Assembly (NCBI RefSeq): GCF_014640075.1
Contig: NZ_BMGG01000005.1
Location: 333,551-397,550, forward strand
DNA: 64,000 nucleotides
Direction: 5' to 3'
Origin: Chelatococcus reniformis
GTDB lineage: Bacteria > Pseudomonadota > Alphaproteobacteria > Rhizobiales > Beijerinckiaceae
Below the pieces are notes generated by a model. It ran no database searches. It was not told the DNA's origin and was given only the letters and a program-made list of their open reading frames with translations. A program made the translations under genes and the position numbers. Shown here in pieces: positions 14,701 to 22,065 of the stretch (positions are counted from its first letter, which is position 1; each line of letters begins with the position of its first letter).

Positions 14701-15137
14701 AGATGACGGGGACCATTCGCAAGGGCGGCGAGTGGATGATCGCCTTCGCGCAGGTTGCGATCCCGATCTTCACCGTCATCATGCGCCGCAGCTTCGGCGT
14801 CGCCGGCAACAACTACGCCACGCCGCGCGGGCCCGCATCGCCCCGCGTGGTGTGGCCCTCGGCCGATGTCGGCGGCATTCCGCCTGAAGGCGGCATCGAG
14901 GCGGCCTACAAGCGCCAGCTCGCGGAAGCGGCCGACCCGGTGGCATTGCGCGCCGAGATCGAGGCGCGCATCGAGAGCGTCCGCGGGCCCGTGGGTCCGC
15001 TCAACCGCTTCCAGATGGAGGAGATGATCGACCCGCGCGATACGCGCGCCTGGATCTGCGACTGGGTCGGCGACGCCCACCGGCAGGCCGCCGTTCCGCA
15101 GCGTCTCGCACCCCGTCCGCTCGGCTTCCGGCCATAG
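11748..15137 (+). CDS. Single-chain biotin-dependent acyl-CoA carboxylase (BC-BCCP-CT fusion)
   Basis: 1129 residues carrying a whole acyl-CoA carboxylase in one chain. The biotin carboxylase is about residues 1-450 (LIANRGEIAIRIARAA, ATP-grasp glycine loop SAGGGGRGM). The biotin carrier is about 490-570, with the biotinyl site at Lys527 in AMKMET. The carboxyltransferase is about 590-1129 (GAITAGRP, then GSVVGIGAAKAVLGHFSVMV). It makes a 2-carboxyacyl-CoA from acyl-CoA, bicarbonate and ATP. Most bacteria split these functions over two or three genes, and this layout resembles the long-chain acyl-CoA carboxylase type. ATG 11748 has GGGGAGGACAGG upstream. The acyl substrate is unknown. Confidence 0.92.
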   Translation: MLKRVLIANRGEIAIRIARAASALGIDTVSVHAPADALGLHTRVSGRSVAIGAQYADPVQAYLDIEALIEAARASECDCVHPGYGFLSENAAFAQRCRDEGLVFVGPSPEALSLFGDKVQARALARSLGLPTVPGSSKALETVAAAQDAAASVGFPVMLKASAGGGGRGMRRVDRPDDLPDAFARCRSEAEAAFGDGSVFLEKLVERPRHIEVQVLADGAGHTTHLWERDCSVQLRNQKVVEIAPAHGLDPALRGRILDDAVRLARAGHYVNAGTVEFLVDPERGEHYFIECNPRIQVEHTVTEEVTGADLLEAQFRIAAGETLADLGLAEPPPVRGYAVQARVTAVGAGTLTGYREPGGPGVRVDSCGYLGLAPPPQFDPMFAKVIARSNSTGTLASAVERTAQALGEFYIAGLPTNLGQLQAILAAPAVSAGDARTTLLAEQPDLAAPTGGGTAKPTGALALLKERGGADARGRIDAAMPSAGLPVPDGDEGVEAPMAGTVVDVSAAVGMTVEAGQTLIVVSAMKMETTVAAPCAGVVTALAATVGGTVSAGEVLAVIAPSEDAATRAAQAATAAEGWAPMLADVAALQAIAHGRFADGSKDPGVVRQRSRGKLTCRERIDLFLDDGSFREVGSLAGFASYDDYGGIAGFTPANHVGGWGRLEGRRTVVCADDFTSRGGHSDGAIGQKSRYLDELALELRCPSVRMLDGSSGGGSVATMVPKQAAAGESGARESSGAITAGRPRVEGGGGSFLPGHLGSSLYAEQLKTVPVVNMLLGSVVGIGAAKAVLGHFSVMVRDMSQLFVAGPPVVAHAMGYEISKEDLGDWRVHCRNGSVDNLAESEGEAMDMARRFLSFLPPSVYEAPPVVPTDDPASRREEQLFSLVPRKRNATFDIRRAIRLMADQGSFFEVGPHWGTDQVTAFARFAGYPVGVIASDSRHENGGALTADGCDKLKRHLDLCDLFHLPIVNLVDNPGFAVGREHEMTGTIRKGGEWMIAFAQVAIPIFTVIMRRSFGVAGNNYATPRGPASPRVVWPSADVGGIPPEGGIEAAYKRQLAEAADPVALRAEIEARIESVRGPVGPLNRFQMEEMIDPRDTRAWICDWVGDAHRQAAVPQRLAPRPLGFRP

Positions 15138-15179
15138 ACCTTCGGAGCGTCGAGGGCCCTCCCAGGGGTGACGAAAGGC

Positions 15180-15205
15180 ATCCCGCGCCAACTGTGGCGC
15201 GGGAT
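15180..15205 (+). terminator. Strong hairpin after the carboxylase gene
   Basis: ATCCCGCGCC pairs perfectly with GGCGCGGGAT across a six-base loop, 43 bases past the carboxylase stop. There is no long U tract (TGCTCG follows), so it may be a terminator or an mRNA-stabilising hairpin. The rest of 15138-15495 shows no convincing gene. Confidence 0.55.
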
Positions 15206-15495
15206 TGCTCGCCATCATGACCGGCCCTGACGGGAGACGGCGTTGCCGCACCGCGCTGCTCTTCGCAGTAAGGAACTGGCTCGCCGAGGGCCGCCGGGCC
15301 GGGCGGTCCGATGTCGTGAGCGCCCAGGCTCGCGACGCACGGCCGGCGCCGGCGTCTCGAAGCCGACGACAGCGCAAACTGGCAATCAGGGCGGGCGCGG
15401 CGAGGTTAGCGTTGCCGGCGCCGACGGCGAACAGCACCGTGCGGACGGCGGCCAGAAGGTCAGGGCGGTCGCATCGGCGTGCATCGGCGCCTTCC

Positions 15496-16323
15496 TCAGC
15501 GGCCCTTGAAGTGCGGGCGGCGTTTCTCCGCGAAGGCCGCCGCTCCCTCCTTGATGTCGTCGCTCCGCAGGCTCGCCCGATGCCGCGCGTCGGCGGCCGG
15601 CCCGTCGAGCTCGTTCCGTGCGATCTCGTTGATGGTGCGCTTGAGCCCCTGAACCGCGAGCGGGGCGAGGCCGGCCAGTGTCGCCGCGAGGGCATTGACG
15701 CGCTCGTCGAACTGCTCAGCGGTGACGAGTTCGTCCAGATAGCCGATGCGCAGCATCTCGTCGGCGTCGATGCGCGCGGCCGTGAGGAAGAGCTTCCTGG
15801 CGGCGGCGGGGCCGAGCCGGCTCACGTAGCGCACCACGCCGCCGCGATAATAGTGCAGCCCGAGCCGCGCCGCCGGCATGAACATCTCCATGCCCGCAAC
15901 GCCGATGCGGAAGTCACAGGCCAGCGCCAGGTCGGTCGAGCCGCCGTAGACGCTGCCGTTCAGCCGGGCGATGGTCGGCACACGCACGTTCTCCAGGCAG
16001 TCGACCATGGCCTCGAAGCTCGGCGCGTCGGCTGTCGCCGGTATCTCGGCCGCGGGCGAGGCCGCCTGGCGCGCCAGGTCGCCGAGGTCGTAGCCGGCCG
16101 AAAAGGCCCGGCCGGTGCCGGTGAGCACGAGCGCGCGGATGGTCCGGTCGTGCTCGATACGCTCGAGATGGGTGGTGATGACGCCGATGTCTTCGCGCTG
16201 GATGCGATTGAGGTGGGCGGGCCGGTTGAGCCGGATGGTGGCGCAGGCCCCGTCGATCGTCAGCAGGGGCGGGCTTGCGGCGGCCCCGTCCGTCTCGGCC
16301 GCCGATCGCTGTGACAGGTCCAT
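15496..16323 (-). CDS. Enoyl-CoA hydratase/isomerase-family protein
   Basis: 275 residues of the crotonase fold. It shows the N-terminal RLNRPAHLNRI block, the oxyanion-hole region TGTGRAFSAGYDLGDLA, then IARLNGSVYGGSTDLALACDFRIG and the C-terminal AVQGLKRTINE helix. Family members hydrate or isomerise enoyl-CoA esters. The usual second catalytic Glu position is occupied here by the GLHYY/RGGVV region, so the exact reaction cannot be stated. ATG 16323 has GGGAGGAACAGG upstream. It is convergent with the carboxylase gene and probably belongs to the same catabolic theme. Confidence 0.9.
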   Translation of the reverse strand: MDLSQRSAAETDGAAASPPLLTIDGACATIRLNRPAHLNRIQREDIGVITTHLERIEHDRTIRALVLTGTGRAFSAGYDLGDLARQAASPAAEIPATADAPSFEAMVDCLENVRVPTIARLNGSVYGGSTDLALACDFRIGVAGMEMFMPAARLGLHYYRGGVVRYVSRLGPAAARKLFLTAARIDADEMLRIGYLDELVTAEQFDERVNALAATLAGLAPLAVQGLKRTINEIARNELDGPAADARHRASLRSDDIKEGAAAFAEKRRPHFKGR

Positions 16324-16615
16324 GGTCCTGTTCCTCCCTCGGACATTTTCATTTGTCGTATGAACCCGTCGGAAGCGCTTTGGTGGCGAGCCGAGGGACC
16401 GCGACCGTTCGGGCTCTGGCGACGGGTTTGGGCTTTCAAGGCGATGGATGGGTCATGCCCGGCCATGACGTTGAGAATAAGAAGCTTTCGGTTCCAACCG
16501 TGTCATGGTCGGGCTCGACCGACCACCATCCGCTGCGTCGACAGCGCATGCGCCGGGCCAATCGAGCACTGCCGTGGCCCTCGCCGTCCTGCGCGAGGCA
16601 TTTGCGGAGGGGGGG

Positions 16616-16692
16616 TGGCGACCCCGGCAGGGCTCGAACCTGCGACATTCGGCTTAGAAGGCCGACGCTCTATCCAGCTGAGCTACGGGGCC
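16616..16692 (-). tRNA. tRNA-Arg (anticodon TCT)
   Basis: A full cloverleaf folds on the minus strand. The acceptor GGCCCCG pairs with CGGGGTC (one G-T pair), the D-stem is GCTC/GAGC, the anticodon stem is TCGGC/GCCGA with loop CTTCTAA (anticodon TCT), and the T-arm is GCAGG-TTCGAGC-CCTGC. The discriminator is G and the CCA end is encoded. It reads AGA codons. Confidence 0.96.
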
Positions 16693-16812
16693 TGGCACAT
16701 TTGGCGATCGAATGACCCACCCGATCGTGGGAAAGCGCTCCGAAACCAAAACCTGAGGAAGTCCGCGCGCGATCGGTAAGGCTGCGCCTGCGGTCCACCT
16801 ATACCGGACGGC

Positions 16813-17118
16813 TCAGTGGGTCCATTGCCCGATGCGATTGAACTTGAAATTGTCGGAATAGGCCATCTGCCGGTGGTGGACCTCCTTGGGCTCCTCCACG
16901 CGATAGGCGATGCCGTTGCGCTCGGCGTAGGCGATCGCCTCTTCCTTGGTCTCGAAGCTGAGCCTGAGCTGTTGGCGCGTATCGGCCGAGCTGGTCCAGC
17001 CCATCAGGGGCTCGACTCGGCGTGGCGCCGACGGATCGAAGTCAAGCGTCCAGCGCTTGGTCTTGGCGGTGCCGGACTGCATTGCGGTGCGGGCCGGCCT
17101 AAAAATGCGCGCGGTCAT
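16813..17118 (-). CDS. NADH dehydrogenase accessory subunit, NDUFS4 family (ETC complex I subunit)
   Basis: 101 residues, about the length of alphaproteobacterial NDUFS4 homologues. It opens with MTARIFRPARTAMQSGTAKT and ends with the diagnostic YSDNFKFNRIGQWTH. EPLMGWTSSADTRQQ and FETKEEAIAYAERNGIAY lie in the middle. It is an accessory subunit of respiratory complex I in the inner membrane, and supports an alphaproteobacterial host. I chose ATG 17118 because the family starts at MTARIF. It stands alone, downstream of tRNA-Arg on the same strand. Confidence 0.95.
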   Translation of the reverse strand: MTARIFRPARTAMQSGTAKTKRWTLDFDPSAPRRVEPLMGWTSSADTRQQLRLSFETKEEAIAYAERNGIAYRVEEPKEVHHRQMAYSDNFKFNRIGQWTH

Positions 17119-17530
17119 GGTCGTCAACCCCAACTGGCCATCCGATGTGGCGGCACCGCTCCCGCCGCGTCAACGACAGGACCTTGTAGCCGTTCCAATC
17201 CACCTATCACCGCCACGGGTTGGTGACAAACGCTGGGTGGCGGTGGGCGCGCAGGTCCTCGGCCTGAATCGCGAACCCTGCGGCTGCGCGAGAGCACGGC
17301 GGGCCGCACGCAGCGCATATCGGACTAGCGCGAATAAATATTGGACTGGGGCGTATAGGTGTGTGATTTTCCCGCAACTCGCCCGCTCTAACGCGCGCGA
17401 TGCCAAAAATGAGACCGATTCTAAAGTACGGATAAACGACTTTCTAAATCAGATAATTGAGCGTTCATTTCAATTGCTTCTAGTATCGGTTCGAAGTCTG
17501 GTCGTGTTGACGCTGTAGTGGCGCGCGTTA
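17119..17530. other. Intergenic region upstream of the second TonB receptor
   Basis: 412 bases with no convincing gene. The left half is GC-rich. The right part (about 17400-17500) turns AT-rich (AATCAGATAATTGAGCG and neighbours), as expected of a promoter and an iron-responsive operator. I could not assign a specific Fur, Irr or RirA box, nor a cobalamin riboswitch. Confidence 0.5.
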
Positions 17531-17552
17531 CTCCCACGCTGAACCGTGGGAG
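17531..17552 (+). promoter_or_regulatory. Perfect 8-bp hairpin that hides the ribosome site of the TonB receptor gene
   Basis: CTCCCACG (17531-17538), loop CTGAAC, then CGTGGGAG (17545-17552). The last five bases, GGGAG, are the only plausible Shine-Dalgarno sequence for ATG 17558. In the folded mRNA the site would be paired and translation low unless something opens the stem. It could be a thermosensor, a small-RNA target or simply an attenuating leader. Confidence 0.6.
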
Positions 17553-17557
17553 ATTTT

Positions 17558-19825
17558 ATGAGCACGACTAAGCTGGCCAGGCGTAGCAAGGTGATTGCCA
17601 AGTATGCCGCAGGTGCCGGTTGCATGCTGCTGGCTGGCACGCTGGCCAGCCCGGCTCTTGCCCAGGATGCGGGGGGCGCGGCCACCGGCAACGTCACCCT
17701 GGACGAGATAACGGTCACCGCGGCGCGCGCGGCGCGGCCGGTCGAGGACATTCCCCAGACCGTGCAGGTGATCGATCGGACCGAGATCGAAAAGCAGCTT
17801 GCCATCAGCCCCAGCGCCGCGGGCGCGCTGTCCCGCCTGGTGCCGGGCTATTCGGCGTCGACCCAGACGGTCTCGAGCGCTTCCGAGACCTTCCGCGGCC
17901 GCGACCTGCTGGTGATGATGGACGGCGTGCCGCTCAACTCGCCACTGCGCGACGTCTCGCGCATCCTCGGCCTGATCGACCTCAACAGCGTCGAGCGCAT
18001 CGAGGTGGTGGCGGGCGCTTCGAGCCTCTATGGAGCCGGCGCCACCGGCGGTACCGTGAACTTCATCACGCGCAAGGGGGGAGACGGCGCTCCGAAGATC
18101 GGCGTCAACGCCGCCGTCAGGGCCTTCACCGCCAATGTCGGACCGTCCTTGGCGCCCGAACTGTCCGGCTCGTTGAGCGGCAAGGCGGGTGGCTTCGACT
18201 ATCTCGTCATCGGCAGCGGGCGGGCCGCCGGTCGTACCTACGACGGCTCGGGCCGGGAGCTGCCGTCCGACTCCATGCTCGGGCAGGGCGGCGGCGACCG
18301 CTTCCAGCAGGGCAACCTGCTAGCCAAGCTGGGCTACGACTTCGACGCCAGCCGGCGCTTCGAGGTTTCCGGCAATCTGGTCTATTTCGACCAGAATCCG
18401 CAGTGGAACACGTTATATTCGGCGCCATTCGCGCGGCCGGAATTCGGAAGCCCCTACACCGGTGAGAGCGTCCTCGAGAACACGCAGAATATCTCCGCTC
18501 GCTATACCGACAAGGATTTTGCTCTCGGCAGCCTGAGCATTTTAGGCTATTACAACAATATCGAAAAGCGCTTCAATTTTTCGAATTTCTCCTATCCATA
18601 CAACAGCCTGGTTTACTATTCGTTCCTCCCGAGCAGTCCGACTAGCCCGAACAATCAGACGATCCTCTACTCCCAGAGAGGCGGCCTGAACCTCACCATC
18701 GATACGCCCCTCGACATGTTCTGGCAGGGTGCCAAGTTCACCTGGGGCGCGGACCTGATCCGCGAGAAGACCCACCAGACGCTGACCAACGGGCAGGAGG
18801 TGTTCACCCCACTGGGCCAGACCACCTACGCCGGCTTCGGCTTGTTGCAGGTGCCCGTCGGCGACCGGTTGGTGCTGCGCGGCGGCGTCCGCTACGAGTA
18901 TTTCGACCTCAACGTCGACAATTTCGTCCGCCCGGCCGCCTATATCGGGCTCGCGGCGCGCACCCCGCTGGGCTATCAGGCCTACGTGTTGCCGGCTCTC
19001 AACGTGACCGGGGGCAACTTCGATTATTCGGCCCCCACCTTCAACGCCGGTGCGACCTACAAGCTGACCGACCGGGCCGAAATCTACGGTGGCTTCTCGC
19101 AGGGCTACGCCCTGCCGGACGTGGGCGCCTTCACCCGTCGGGCCGGGTTGTCCACGGCCTATGCGTGTTCGGTGGCGCGGCCGAACTGCCTGCGCCCGGG
19201 AACAAGCGTCAGCTATGCTTCGATCGGGCCGGAGGCGCAGATCGTCAACAACTACGAGATCGGTATCCGCGGCAGCGCCGGCCCGGTGAAGGCGAGCCTC
19301 GCCGGCTACATCAGCACCTCGAACGAGGGCGTCACCTTCGACCCGCTGACCAACCAGATCTCGCAGCAGAAGGAGCGGATCTGGGGCGTGGAGTTCATCG
19401 GCGAATGGGCGGTGAACACCAATCTCACGCTGGGCACCAACGCCACGTATCGGGACGGCCGCTACGACAGCAACCGGGACGGACGCCTCGACAGCGCACT
19501 GCCCAACAACCGTATCGCCAGCCCCTATCGCGGCACGCTGTTCGGCGCCTATCGCTTCGACAACGGCCTGATGATCCGGCTGGAAGCGGAGGCCTTCTCC
19601 GGCCGCAACGAGCGCATCGATCTCGCCGGCACCCGCTACGAGATCAAGCCCGGCGTGACCGCCAATGCGCTGGTGACCTATCCGATCGAGCAGGGTGAGT
19701 TCTACGTCGCGGCCAACAACCTGCTGGATGCCACCTACCAGAACCCGACGGCGACCTCGGTGCGCAACCTGCCCGTCTATTCCTGGGGCCGCACCGTGAC
19801 GCTCGGCTTCCGCACCTCGTTCTGA
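17558..19825 (+). CDS. TonB-dependent outer-membrane receptor (probable ferric siderophore)
   Basis: 755 residues. The signal peptide ends near SPALAQDAG, and the TonB box is in TLDEITVTAAR. The plug domain carries EDIPQTVQVIDRTEI, FRGRDLLVMMDGVPLN, VERIEVVAGASSLYGAGATGG and NFITRKGG. A 22-strand-type barrel follows, ending in the C-terminal aromatic TVTLGFRTSF. An MFS permease of the RhtX/FptX type lies 259 bases downstream on the same strand, which suggests one siderophore-uptake route across both membranes. Translation may be controlled by the hairpin over its ribosome site. ATG 17558 starts a good signal peptide, so the in-frame GTG 17546 is rejected. Confidence 0.92.
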   Translation: MSTTKLARRSKVIAKYAAGAGCMLLAGTLASPALAQDAGGAATGNVTLDEITVTAARAARPVEDIPQTVQVIDRTEIEKQLAISPSAAGALSRLVPGYSASTQTVSSASETFRGRDLLVMMDGVPLNSPLRDVSRILGLIDLNSVERIEVVAGASSLYGAGATGGTVNFITRKGGDGAPKIGVNAAVRAFTANVGPSLAPELSGSLSGKAGGFDYLVIGSGRAAGRTYDGSGRELPSDSMLGQGGGDRFQQGNLLAKLGYDFDASRRFEVSGNLVYFDQNPQWNTLYSAPFARPEFGSPYTGESVLENTQNISARYTDKDFALGSLSILGYYNNIEKRFNFSNFSYPYNSLVYYSFLPSSPTSPNNQTILYSQRGGLNLTIDTPLDMFWQGAKFTWGADLIREKTHQTLTNGQEVFTPLGQTTYAGFGLLQVPVGDRLVLRGGVRYEYFDLNVDNFVRPAAYIGLAARTPLGYQAYVLPALNVTGGNFDYSAPTFNAGATYKLTDRAEIYGGFSQGYALPDVGAFTRRAGLSTAYACSVARPNCLRPGTSVSYASIGPEAQIVNNYEIGIRGSAGPVKASLAGYISTSNEGVTFDPLTNQISQQKERIWGVEFIGEWAVNTNLTLGTNATYRDGRYDSNRDGRLDSALPNNRIASPYRGTLFGAYRFDNGLMIRLEAEAFSGRNERIDLAGTRYEIKPGVTANALVTYPIEQGEFYVAANNLLDATYQNPTATSVRNLPVYSWGRTVTLGFRTSF

Positions 19826-19963
19826 TGCCGGCGATGGCTGCGCACCGCGCGAGTGCATTTCCGCGTTTCTTCGAATCGCCGAAATGCTCTATCTGTTTGT
19901 TTTGTCGCGTTTTCTTCACGCGAACCGGCGTCCACTTCGCTCGAAAACGCTCTAAAGGGCTTC

Positions 19964-20072
19964 GCGATCGGGTGGAATCACCCAATCGCAGAAGTAGCGC
20001 TTCCGACTCAGAGGGCTGGAGCATTTCTCTGCAATTGGACGACGCTCATCCGATCGCGAAATGCTCCAGCCC
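19964..20072. repeat. REP-like compound palindrome in the leader of the MFS gene
   Basis: The first palindrome is GCGATCGGGTG-GAAT-CACCCAATCGC, with one mismatch (19964-19989). The second is GGGCTGGAGCATTTC (20013-20027) with its exact complement GAAATGCTCCAGCCC (20058-20072) and a 30-base loop. GATCGGGTGGAATCACCCGATC-type intergenic palindromes are widespread in alphaproteobacterial genomes. It separates the TonB receptor from the permease and could attenuate read-through or shape mRNA stability. Confidence 0.65.
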
Positions 20073-20084
20073 CGTGAGGGGGCC

Positions 20085-21323
20085 ATGAGCGCCGTGGACC
20101 AGGCCGCGGTCGCGACCGGCGGTCGGGGACGCATGCGGCTCTTCGCCGTGCTCGGCGGGCTCTACATGGCCCAGTCGATTCCCTCCTACCTCTTCGTCGC
20201 GGCCATCCCGCCGATCATGCGCGAGCAGGGGGTGTCGCGCACGGCGATCGGCTATCTCAGCATCCTCATGCTGCCGCTGGTGCTCAAGTTCCTGTGGGCA
20301 CCGCTGGTCGATCGGGTCCGGCCGCTGGCGCGGGCGCACCGGGCAAGCTGGGTGTGCATCACCCAGGCCGGCGTCATCCTCGCTATCCTCGCCCTGCTCG
20401 CGGTGGAGCCCACCAACGTCGCGGCCATCATTGCCGTCGGCTCGTGCGCTTCGCTGCTGATCTCGACCCAGGACATCGCCACCGACGGCTACGCTGCCAA
20501 ATATCTGCCGCCAGAGGACCGGCCAATCGGCAACGCCATACAGGGCGCGGCGGTCGCCTTCGGCGTGATCATCGGCGGCACGCTGGGCCTGGTGCTCTAT
20601 CACCACATCGGCTGGACCGGCATGATCCTGATGGTGGCAGGGTTCTCCGTCGTGCCGCTGATCGCGGCGCTGGCCATGCGCGAGAGCGACGCGTCAGCGC
20701 CGGCCACGGCCCGGCCGTCGCTGCGCGCCTTCCTGGCGCGTCCCGAGGCGCGCCAGATCCTGTGGATCGCGCTCACCTATCGGGCGAGCGAGGGGCTGGT
20801 GAAAGCCATGGAGGGCCCCTACCTCGTCGACGCCGGCGTGCCGCTCGACGTGATCGGCCTCATCTCCGGCCTGGCGGCGACCACCGTCGGCCTTGTCGGC
20901 GCGGCGCTCGCAGCCTGGCTGATCCGGCGCTCGGGCGTGGCGATGGTGCTGAGCCTGCTCGGTGGGCTGCGGACCCTGTGCTTCGCGCTGTTCGCGCTGC
21001 ATGCCTATGGGGCGCTCACCGGCCATTGGCCGCTGTTCGGCGCCGCGTTCTTCCAGACGCTGATCCGCTACATGGAGATCGTGGCGCTCTACAGCCTGTT
21101 CATGGCGGTGACCTCGAGCGACCAGCCGGGGACCGACTTCACCATCCTGGCCTGTGCCCAATTGGTGGTCTACCTGATCGGCTCCATGCTGTCCGGCCGC
21201 ATTGCCGATGCTTTCGGCTACGGACCTTTGTTCGCCTTCTGCACGGCTTTGTCCGGCGCCGCCGTCGTGCTCGCCGTCGCGCAGTTGCGGGCGATCGAGC
21301 GATCGCCGTCGCCGCGGCTATAG
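20085..21323 (+). CDS. MFS permease, AmpG / RhtX-FptX-like (probable siderophore importer)
   Basis: 412 residues with about 12 hydrophobic segments, beginning LFAVLGGLYMAQSIPSYLFVAAIPPIMREQG, which is typical of the RhtX/FptX/AmpG branch. LKFLWAPLVDRV and STQDIATDGYAAKYL are the conserved loop motifs of that branch. RhtX and FptX carry intact siderophores over the inner membrane, and the upstream TonB receptor supports this. AmpG-like muropeptide import is the alternative. ATG 20085 has GTGAGGGGG just upstream. The last six bases overlap the small minus-strand gene at 21318. Confidence 0.85.
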   Translation: MSAVDQAAVATGGRGRMRLFAVLGGLYMAQSIPSYLFVAAIPPIMREQGVSRTAIGYLSILMLPLVLKFLWAPLVDRVRPLARAHRASWVCITQAGVILAILALLAVEPTNVAAIIAVGSCASLLISTQDIATDGYAAKYLPPEDRPIGNAIQGAAVAFGVIIGGTLGLVLYHHIGWTGMILMVAGFSVVPLIAALAMRESDASAPATARPSLRAFLARPEARQILWIALTYRASEGLVKAMEGPYLVDAGVPLDVIGLISGLAATTVGLVGAALAAWLIRRSGVAMVLSLLGGLRTLCFALFALHAYGALTGHWPLFGAAFFQTLIRYMEIVALYSLFMAVTSSDQPGTDFTILACAQLVVYLIGSMLSGRIADAFGYGPLFAFCTALSGAAVVLAVAQLRAIERSPSPRL

Positions 21324-21545
21324 CCGCAGCTTGATGGGGTTGGCGACGAGGGCCACGGCGCCGCGGCGGTGGCCGGTCTCGAAGGCGGCGTAGCGGAGCG
21401 CGGCCTCCCGGTCGCTGAACAGGCCACCGGCGCGGCCTTCGGTCTCGGCCGCGATCCAGTGTCCCTCCGCGTCGCGGCCCACGACGAACGAGATCGCCCG
21501 CGAGGGAGGTTCAATATCGTCGTGGCGCAGATGCAGGGTCGTCAT
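21318..21545 (-). CDS. Small conserved protein of unknown function
   Basis: 75 residues from ATG 21545. It has a compact beta-alpha pattern (ISFVVGRDAEGHWIAAETEGRAGGLFSDREAALRYAAFE in part) that resembles small DUF2188-like proteins with a GLF-S-REAAL motif before a helix. No catalytic residues or membrane segments are visible. It is convergent with the MFS gene and overlaps its stop by six bases. The function is unknown. Confidence 0.6.
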   Translation of the reverse strand: MTTLHLRHDDIEPPSRAISFVVGRDAEGHWIAAETEGRAGGLFSDREAALRYAAFETGHRRGAVALVANPIKLRL

Positions 21546-21770
21546 CGTCTTGCTCGATCCATTGCCGCGGCTGCACATGGCCGCAGAGAGAAGATGCGGT
21601 GAGCCGCATCAAGGATCGAGCCTCCGCGGAGGGCTGAAATATAAGGGGCGCATAAGGTGTCGGCGCGCCTAGGCGTGAAACCAAGCCGCGGACGGTGAGG
21701 CTGCGGCCGCCGCCATCGCCAGCCCCGGCTCCTTGCACCATCGTGCCCTCGGCTAGAGTATTCGTTTTGA

Positions 21771-21890
21771 TCAAGCGGGATTTGGTGCCTATTTTCGGTT
21801 TTGCTTGAGGAGAGCGTTAGCGAGGACGATGAGTTTTCGCATGATGGCGGTTATGGCGAGCTTGGGCGGATTCACCCCAAGCGCAAAAGG
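21771..21890 (-). pseudogene. Remnant of an IS110-family transposase C-terminus
   Basis: The minus strand encodes NPPKLAITAIMRKLIVLANA and LLKQNRK, the conserved C-terminal end of IS110/IS116/IS902 transposases. It is then interrupted by TAG (21789-21791) where the family has Trp. In frame after the stop come APNPA and TGA (21771-21773), the usual tail. So the fragment decayed by a TGG to TAG change and has lost everything upstream. It marks an old insertion next to the acyltransferase gene. Confidence 0.7.
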
Positions 21891-21958
21891 AAGCAGCCCG
21901 GATTCAAAGGCTTTGGAGCATGTCTGCGCCATAGGATGAACCCGTCGAATGGCGAAAT

Positions 21959-21995
21959 GCTGTAGCGAGATCCCCAAACGGGGGATGCCTACAGC
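21959..21995. repeat. Nested palindrome upstream of the acyltransferase gene
   Basis: GCTGTAG...CTACAGC flank an inner stem ATCCCC-AAACG-GGGGAT. The motif ATGAACCCGTCG nearby (about 21936) also occurs near 16359, so this is probably part of a dispersed intergenic repeat. Confidence 0.5.
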
Positions 21996-22065
21996 CCAAC
22001 GTCCGAGGCGGGGCTTAGCGGCGGGTGGCACTATGTTGGTGCGCGCATCGGGCTGAGTAACATCA

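Noticed and set aside
17134-17530. Possible cobalamin or other riboswitch before the TonB receptor gene
   Set aside because: No B12-box or other conserved aptamer core could be recognised; only the short hairpin over the ribosome site is supported.
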